Part shown: one piece after another, positions 13,293-17,517 of the stretch
Position numbering within the stretch: position 1 is the stretch's first letter
Layout of the letters: each line of letters starts with the position of its first letter
Assembly: GCA_002714465.1 (NCBI GenBank)
Contig: PAXL01000075.1
Coordinates: 1 to 17,517, forward strand
Reading direction: 5' to 3'
Length of the DNA: 17,517 nucleotides
Source: Gemmatimonadota bacterium
GTDB taxonomy: Bacteria > Latescibacterota > UBA2968
Translations under genes and position numbers: made by a program
The notes under the pieces: generated by a model
What the model was told of the DNA's origin: nothing
Database searches by the model: none
The model's input: only the letters and a program-made list of their open reading frames with translations

Positions 13293-13636
13293 GGCTCTTC
13301 TTCTGTGACGTTCTTCTCGACACATTCCCCGCAGTCCAACCAGTGCTCCTTGGGTAGATTGACCAGCGCACGTGGGCTGCTTCCCCGCTCGAACACGGGG
13401 TGAAACAACACATCCCCTTTCTCGTGATGCGTTCCGCACGTATGACAGTCTGCTTCTTCTTTCAGTTCGACCGGTGTGTATCCCGCGATCACCCAGCCAT
13501 CGTGACCCGTATGGGCAGCAAGACTCTGCAGCGCTTCCCGAATGGTACGTGACTTGTTCCCTTGGTAGTATTTGTCTGCCAACGTGTCGAGGAGATCGAC
13601 AGTAGCGTCATCGAGGGTGAAATTGAGTCGTTTCAT
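13289..13636 (-). CDS. Ribbon-helix-helix regulator with Cys/His metal-binding-like domain
   Basis: A 115-residue protein with two parts. Residues 1-45 form a typical ribbon-helix-helix (CopG/MetJ/Arc-type) DNA-binding domain: KRLNFTLDD as the beta-strand, then helix A (ATVDLLDTLADKYY) and helix B after GNKSRTIREALQSLA. Residues 60-105 carry CHTC (64-67) followed by H70 and H71, then VLFHPVFERG, and a second pair CGEC (102-105). Four Cys as two CxxC pairs plus two His is a zinc-ribbon-like arrangement, so I infer a metal-sensing dimer analogous in layout, not in sequence, to NikR. The gene is 113 bases behind the broken MerC copy and 111 bases before the intact MerC gene, in the middle of the metal island. 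It has its own promoter candidate. I know no named family for the C-terminal part. Confidence 0.82.
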   Translation of the reverse strand: MKRLNFTLDDATVDLLDTLADKYYQGNKSRTIREALQSLAAHTGHDGWVIAGYTPVELKEEADCHTCGTHHEKGDVLFHPVFERGSSPRALVNLPKEHWLDCGECVEKNVTEEEP

Positions 13637-13669
13637 GCAGGTCTCTCGGCAAGGAGTGGACTATGGGTG

Positions 13670-13703
13670 TGTAGGAATATACATACTTTCAAGACCGAAC
13701 CAA
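13670..13703 (-). promoter_or_regulatory. Promoter candidate of the ribbon-helix-helix regulator with inverted repeat
   Basis: On the minus strand TTGGTT (13703-13698) and TATATT (13681-13676), 16 bases apart, could be -35 and -10. The inverted repeat TGTA-N6-TACA (13670-13683) covers the -10. Such a site could serve autorepression by the regulator. Confidence 0.3.
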
Positions 13704-13749
13704 AGGTTGCCTTGTTCAATTTAAAACCTTGGCGGATTGTGGTGGACGA

Positions 13750-14133
13750 CTAACAACTCATTCGGCAAAGCGATTGGTTTCTGATGTGGGCCGATATCAT
13801 CGTGATGCCGCCGACGACAGGGAATGCCCGTGCAAGCGACTCGCCAAGTAGCTCCTGTCCGGCTATAACAGGTAGTCCCAGAACGACGCGACCAAGCAAG
13901 CCCCAGAGCGGCACCGAGGGACGCCGATGTCGCCGATAGCCCAGGATAAGAGTCAACAGACTCAGTGGGAGAACGAGTTTGAAGAGCGTGATGTGAAAGT
14001 GCTCATCTTCGAGTCCGAGAGCGAACAACGACGGAAACAGAACGAGTGGGCCCCCCAGAACAACTCAATGGATCAAGCAGGTCGCAGACCCGATAATCGC
14101 GAACCGATTTGCAGGGTTCCATTTAAATGCTTC
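13750..14133 (-). pseudogene. Second MerC-like gene with in-frame TGA at a conserved Cys (broken or recoded)
   Basis: The frame reads KWNPANRFAIIGSATCLIH, then TGA (14067-14065), then VVLGGPLVLFPSLFALG, and continues to a stop at 13750. It aligns without gaps to the intact MerC protein: ATCLIH-TGA lies on TACTVHC, GLEDEHFHITLFKLVLP on FFGDESFHAILLWIILP, and ISAHIRNQSLC on ILGHVRNQHLC. The TGA falls exactly on the second Cys of the CxxHC metal motif. No canonical start codon lies in frame upstream; the frame is open far back into the DUF3299 gene. A GTG just behind the DUF3299 stop is in another frame. Two defects point to a pseudogene, or to one frameshift plus a selenocysteine codon. A short in-frame TTG start at 14028 would give only the last three helices. 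The His-rich tail of the intact copy is absent. Confidence 0.7.
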
Positions 14134-14135
14134 AC

Positions 14136-14678
14136 TTACGGTGTTTGCTCTCCTCCCTCCAGTTTTTCCTCGATTTTCATCTGGTATGCAGGCTCGGTGA
14201 CGGGAGGCAAGAGCTTCTCTATTGTCTCCTTGGGGAGAGAGGCAGGTCTGGCCTTCTTCAGCGTATAGAAAAGCCCCATATCATTGTCGGCCGTCAACGT
14301 CAGCTTGCCCCTCAGCACGATCGGGTCGTATGAGAATCGCAGCGGCTTGACCATTTTCACTTCCACGTAAGTCTCGGGTTTTCCATCCCCGCCACAGAAC
14401 GTGCATCCAACGAGCGGCAAGCCTGTCATGACGAAGTGTGAATGCTTCTCGGTCGGTTCGATCGGGATCATGTATCCGGCCATGATGATGTCCGCGTCCT
14501 CCAGCCGCTTAACACGCGGCGAAAAGGTTGCGTGGAAGGTGTGACCATCGTCTGTGTAGGTCATGTCACCCAAGACCTCCCAAGCAACCGCCTCTGCCGA
14601 TTGCCCGTCTGTATTCGCAGCGACAGAATCAGACATCGACAGAACGCCGAACAGCAGGACCAATAGTCGGATCTTCAT
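14136..14678 (-). CDS. DUF3299 periplasmic protein
   Basis: A 180-residue exported protein with a signal peptide (MKIRLLVLLFGVLSMSDSVA). It has the DUF3299 core: AWEVLGDMTYTD (32-43), FSPRVKRLEDADIIMAGYMI (53-72, the G-Y-M-I-P core continuing into P73), HFVMTGLPLVGCTFCGGDGK (81-100, with C92 and C95), YVEVKM, and a final strand VLRGKLTL...GLFYTL. The Cys pair in the middle could bind metal. The ribosome-binding site AAAGGA is well placed. In other bacteria DUF3299 proteins accompany FtsX-type ABC transporters in zinc-responsive loci (ZrgABCDE/PA4063-4066-like sets, from memory). Here the same partners lie directly upstream, so it probably serves that transporter in the periplasm. The substrate is not known. 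Confidence 0.83.
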   Translation of the reverse strand: MKIRLLVLLFGVLSMSDSVAANTDGQSAEAVAWEVLGDMTYTDDGHTFHATFSPRVKRLEDADIIMAGYMIPIEPTEKHSHFVMTGLPLVGCTFCGGDGKPETYVEVKMVKPLRFSYDPIVLRGKLTLTADNDMGLFYTLKKARPASLPKETIEKLLPPVTEPAYQMKIEEKLEGGEQTP

Positions 14679-14727
14679 GGTGGGATCCTTTCAGTTTTCC
14701 GCTAGAATCAGGCGAAAACAGAAGAAG

Positions 14728-15963
14728 TCAGGCTGACGCTTCCTCGGCTTGGAGCTCGGGGAAGGGATTAGGTAAGTTTGACCAGTTACTGCTATCTTTG
14801 TCGAGGAGATCCTTATCGATCAGACACGCGTCGAGTCGGGCACGCATCGATGCTTCATCCATCTCCTGCCCTATAAATACGAGCTCCTGAATGCGATCAC
14901 CAAACCGCGGATGCCATCCGGATTGTTCGTCGGGCTGCTGACCTTCGGGGTGATCCCAATATTTTCGAGGGGTAGCCGCCCACCACACCCCACCAGCGTT
15001 TACTGTGCTCACGCCACCTGCCTGCGACCATTCGTAAGCAACGCGATGGTCCGCCGCGACCCAGAAGAAGCCCTTGGAACGAAGGACGCCACCCCAGTTG
15101 CCCGCATCGTGTAGGAATTCCCAAAACTTCTCTGCGTCGAAGGGTTCCGGCGCGTGGTAGGTGAAGCTGGATATTCCGTAAGCCTCAGTCTCGGGTGTGT
15201 GTTCCCCCGCTAGTTCACGAATCCAACCGGCTGATCCAGCCGCTTTCTCGTAGTTAAAAAGTCCGGTTCCGAGCACGCTCTCGATCGGAATGTGCCCACG
15301 TGTCGCCATCTGGATATGTGCTCCGGGGTTGAGGGCGCGGAGAGTGGCCTCAATCTCGCGTGCCTGATCGTCGGATACTAGATCGCGCTTGTTGATCAGT
15401 ATGACATCCGCAAACTCGACCTGATCAATGAGCAGGTCGGGGACTGTACGGTTGTCCTCTTCTCCGAGTGACTCGCCACGTTCCTCTAGGCTCTCCGATG
15501 CGTTGTAGTCTCGCAAGAAGTTGACCGCGTCAACGACCGTAACCATCGTGTCCAGCCGAGAGATCTGGCCGAGACTGATGCCGTTCTCGTCTTCGAATGT
15601 GAAGGTCTGTGCAACGGGGATGGGTTCCGAGATTCCTGTTGATTCGATGAGGAGATAGTCAAATCGCCTCTCGCGAGCCAGCCGGGAGACTTCTGCAAGA
15701 AGGTCGTCACGCAGCGTACAGCAGATGCAGCCGTTGGACATCTCCACGAGCTTTTCTTCGGTCCGTGACAGCCCGGCTCCGCCGCGGTCGACCAAGGCTG
15801 CGTCGATGTTGACTTCGCTCATATCGTTTACGATTACGGCGACGCGAAGCCCGTCGCGGTTGTTCAGTATGTGGTTGAGAAGCGTCGTCTTTCCAGCACC
15901 CAGAAAGCCAGAAAGAACAGTGACCGGGAGCCGATCGTCGGTTTCTGGTCGAATCGTAGTCAT
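14728..15963 (-). CDS. COG0523 (CobW-type) GTPase metallochaperone
   Basis: A 411-residue cytoplasmic G3E-family GTPase. Walker A is GFLGAGKTT (19-27), the metal-binding CXCC is [10 protein letters not shown] (C79, C81, C82), Walker B/switch is [11 protein letters not shown] (104-114) and the guanine motif is NKRD (191-194). The C-terminal CobW_C domain has [19 protein letters not shown] and [16 protein letters not shown], which is the style of the zinc-deficiency branch (ZigA/ZagA-like) rather than CobW proper or HypB. The likely role is GTP-dependent delivery of zinc to client enzymes when zinc is short. The start ATG has AAGAGA about seven bases upstream. Only 35 bases separate it from the permease gene, and these contain a perfect 5-1-5 AT-rich inverted repeat (15982-15992), a possible operator. 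It is probably co-transcribed with the ABC genes and DUF3299. Confidence 0.92.
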   Translation of the reverse strand: MTTIRPETDDRLPVTVLSGFLGAGKTTLLNHILNNRDGLRVAVIVNDMSEVNIDAALVDRGGAGLSRTEEKLVEMSNGCICCTLRDDLLAEVSRLARERRFDYLLIESTGISEPIPVAQTFTFEDENGISLGQISRLDTMVTVVDAVNFLRDYNASESLEERGESLGEEDNRTVPDLLIDQVEFADVILINKRDLVSDDQAREIEATLRALNPGAHIQMATRGHIPIESVLGTGLFNYEKAAGSAGWIRELAGEHTPETEAYGISSFTYHAPEPFDAEKFWEFLHDAGNWGGVLRSKGFFWVAADHRVAYEWSQAGGVSTVNAGGVWWAATPRKYWDHPEGQQPDEQSGWHPRFGDRIQELVFIGQEMDEASMRARLDACLIDKDLLDKDSSNWSNLPNPFPELQAEEASA

Positions 15964-15998
15964 TATTTTCTCTTACGGTTTAATAAATTATTGTATGC

Positions 15999-17342
15999 TC
16001 AGTCCCCGGCGATGATCGGGGAGATCTGTGTCCGGTAGGCGCCCCAAGCGGGGGCAAAGGCCGCAGTCGCTCCGAGGATTGGTCCGGCGAGGAGGACACC
16101 AAACTCTATCGGTAACCACGCAACGTTGCCGGTCGAACCAAGTCCGGATTCGGATAGAAAGACGTTTAGTACAGCAAGGCCTACGTGTCCTAAGACGAGG
16201 CCACATATCGATCCCGCCGACCCCAGCATGACGCCCTGAAGGATCACGATTCCCAAAAGTTTTTCTTTGGGAAGGCCCAGTAATCTGAGCACACCGAGAT
16301 CGCGGAGGAGCTCGCTGAGTTGCTCGTGGAGAAGCACAAATACACCGAGTAGAGCTCCGAAGGCGAGGAGCATCCCGAAGGCGCGGAGGGTGTCCACACC
16401 CACTCCGATGAGCGAGAAGAGCCGTGCAGTCTCAAAAGCGGGTGATGCGGCCTGAAGGACAGTATTTTTGTTGATGCTCATCGGAAAGGTGGCCGCTGCG
16501 ACAGGTGATGTATACTGAATCAGCATAGCCGTCAGTTCTAGCCCGGTTGATGAGAGAGGACCAGGTTTCAGGACGTCCATCTCGCTCCGATGTCCTTCGT
16601 GTTCCTCGTGGCCGTGCCCCTCGTGGCCGCGTCGTTCCTCGTGGCCGCTTCGTTCCTCGTGGCCGTGTTCCTCGTGGCCGTGCCCCTCGTGGCCGCGTCG
16701 TTCCTCGTCGTGTTCATCCCCTTTTGCGTGTATGCCGTGGACCTGCCAGACTGTCTCGACTGATGTCAGGATGAGCCGATCGAGGACTGCGCCACTCCTG
16801 TTCATCACGCCCACAACACGCATCCGTTCCTCGTGATGATGTCCGTCCGGTTCATATCCGTGGATACTTGCGAACGTATCTCCGAGAGACAGGCCTGTTT
16901 CTCTCGACGCCTCGTCACCGATCACAACTTCGAGTGGCGAGGACCACCAGCGTCCCTCTGAGAGACTCGCGTCGTAGAGGTCGGCGTAGCTCCTTTGGGT
17001 GCCGACGATCCGATGGCTCTCGTAGCTGTCGCCCAATGCCACCGGAATTGCCTGATGGATTCCACGTCTGGATGCGATCTTTCTTGCTTCATCCAGCGGT
17101 ATGTTTCCGGTGGGTGTGTCCGCGTGGAATATGGACGATAGAATCAGTTGAAGCGGGCTGCCCTTAGCCCCGACGACGAGGTCGATGCCTCCGATGTTTC
17201 GCTCCAGACCGTCTCTGAGCTGGTGGCTGAAGAGGAGGACGGCGTCGATGGTCCCAAGCCCGAAGCCCAGCAGGCAGACACTCAGCAATCCGCTGAGTCT
17301 TCTCCGCCGCAGGAAGGCGAGACTGATGACGGTTAGATTCAT
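15999..17342 (-). CDS. FtsX/MacB-type ABC permease with His-rich loop
   Basis: A 447-residue inner-membrane permease. Layout: TM1 (about 18-38), a large periplasmic domain, then three helices (about 306-338, 361-395 and 408-433), as in FtsX/MacB/LolE-type permeases. The periplasmic part starts with IGGIDLVVGAKGSPLQLILS and DTPTGNIPLDEA. It carries HGYEPDGHHHEE (161-172) and a long His/Glu-rich insert at about 202-251 made of repeats such as GHEGHGHEEH. The insert is probably a flexible zinc buffer. The start codon overlaps the stop of the ATPase gene as ATGA, so the two are translationally coupled. Such transporters usually act on lipids, lipoproteins or exported molecules rather than importing ions; its link to metal is inferred from the His loop and the neighbours. 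Confidence 0.9.
   Translation of the reverse strand: MNLTVISLAFLRRRRLSGLLSVCLLGFGLGTIDAVLLFSHQLRDGLERNIGGIDLVVGAKGSPLQLILSSIFHADTPTGNIPLDEARKIASRRGIHQAIPVALGDSYESHRIVGTQRSYADLYDASLSEGRWWSSPLEVVIGDEASRETGLSLGDTFASIHGYEPDGHHHEERMRVVGVMNRSGAVLDRLILTSVETVWQVHGIHAKGDEHDEERRGHEGHGHEEHGHEERSGHEERRGHEGHGHEEHEGHRSEMDVLKPGPLSSTGLELTAMLIQYTSPVAAATFPMSINKNTVLQAASPAFETARLFSLIGVGVDTLRAFGMLLAFGALLGVFVLLHEQLSELLRDLGVLRLLGLPKEKLLGIVILQGVMLGSAGSICGLVLGHVGLAVLNVFLSESGLGSTGNVAWLPIEFGVLLAGPILGATAAFAPAWGAYRTQISPIIAGD
16598..16708 (-). repeat. Tandem repeats encoding the permease His-rich loop
   Basis: A 45-base perfect direct repeat occurs at 16598-16642 and 16664-16708 (66-base period, 22 codons). Both are built from shorter units around TCGTGGCCGTG. 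Read on the minus strand they encode EERRGHEGHGHEEH. Such arrays expand and contract easily, so loop length may differ between strains. Confidence 0.85.
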
Positions 17343-17517
17343 AGTTCGTATGAGTCCGTTATGCTCAGTCTAACTCGATCGTCGTGACTTGCGACGACAA
17401 GCGTCACTTCCCATCGATCCGATTGCTCCATAAGTAGATCTAGGACACGGTGGGCGTTCTCGTCATCCAAACCCGATGTGGGTTCGTCAGCAAGGAGCAG
17501 AGCCGGTTCGTTTACCA
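17339..17517 (-). CDS. ABC transporter ATPase, C-terminal end only
   Basis: Only the last 58 codons are inside the window; the start lies beyond the right edge. It shows Walker B with D-loop, ALLLADEPTSGLDDENA, and the switch histidine in LVVASHDDRV, then ends at a TGA that overlaps the permease ATG. This is the ATPase of the LolD/MacB type that pairs with FtsX-like permeases. Walker A and the LSGGQ signature are not visible here. The promoter of the whole unit must lie to the right of the window. Confidence 0.92.
   Translation of the reverse strand, partial: VNEPALLLADEPTSGLDDENAHRVLDLLMEQSDRWEVTLVVASHDDRVRLSITDSYEL

Noticed and set aside
14120..14129. Palindrome CATTTAAATG before the broken MerC gene
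   Set aside because: Only 10 bases, no promoter around it, and it is expected by chance at this length over the window.
16590..16710. Repeat array as a possible CRISPR
   Set aside because: The repeats are contiguous, have no unique spacers, stay in frame and encode the His-rich loop of the permease.

Overview
The window is a moderately GC-rich stretch of a Gram-negative chromosome. Every gene I can support is on the minus strand, so transcription runs from high to low coordinates. Three TonB-dependent outer-membrane receptors, each with an N-terminal carboxypeptidase-regulatory-like domain, plus a periplasmic thioredoxin and lipoprotein/periplasmic metal proteins, point to a diderm. The receptor style fits the FCB/Gemmatimonadota-type phyla better than Proteobacteria, but that placement is an inference. 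I see no rRNA, tRNA, insertion sequence or CRISPR array.

Region A (about 17517-8795) looks like a metal island, most likely for zinc scarcity. In order of transcription it holds: the end of an ABC ATPase; an FtsX/MacB-type permease with a long His-rich periplasmic loop encoded by tandem DNA repeats; a COG0523 (CobW-type) GTPase metallochaperone; a DUF3299 periplasmic protein; a broken or recoded MerC-like gene; a ribbon-helix-helix regulator with a Cys/His metal-binding-like C-terminal domain; an intact MerC-like membrane protein with a His-rich tail; a small DUF2946-like membrane protein; a lipoprotein of three tandem repeats with conserved histidines; and a ZnuD-like receptor. ABC/FtsX permease plus DUF3299 plus COG0523 plus a ZnuD-type receptor is the kind of set found in Zur regulons. 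The working model is: the lipoprotein and ZnuD-like receptor capture metal outside, MerC and the small membrane protein act at the inner membrane, the GTPase delivers metal inside, and the ABC/DUF3299 unit works across the envelope. The regulator may sense the metal. A Fur-family-like box overlaps the -10 of the MerC promoter.

Region B (about 8794-5050) holds an internally deleted remnant of a secreted ExeM-type nuclease, then a second TonB receptor with a CxxC in its plug and a DtxR-type operator candidate upstream, a doubtful 61-codon ORF whose ribosome-binding site sits in a hairpin loop, a secreted thioredoxin-fold protein, and right behind it a decayed tandem copy of the thioredoxin C-terminal half.

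Region C (4918-2126) is a two-gene unit: an oligogalacturonate-lyase-like beta-propeller and a GMC-family FAD oxidoreductase.

Region D (2057-1) is a nearly complete vitamin B12 control unit: a sigma70-type promoter, a cobalamin riboswitch, an antiterminator/terminator pair, and the first 567 codons of a BtuB-like receptor that runs off the left edge.
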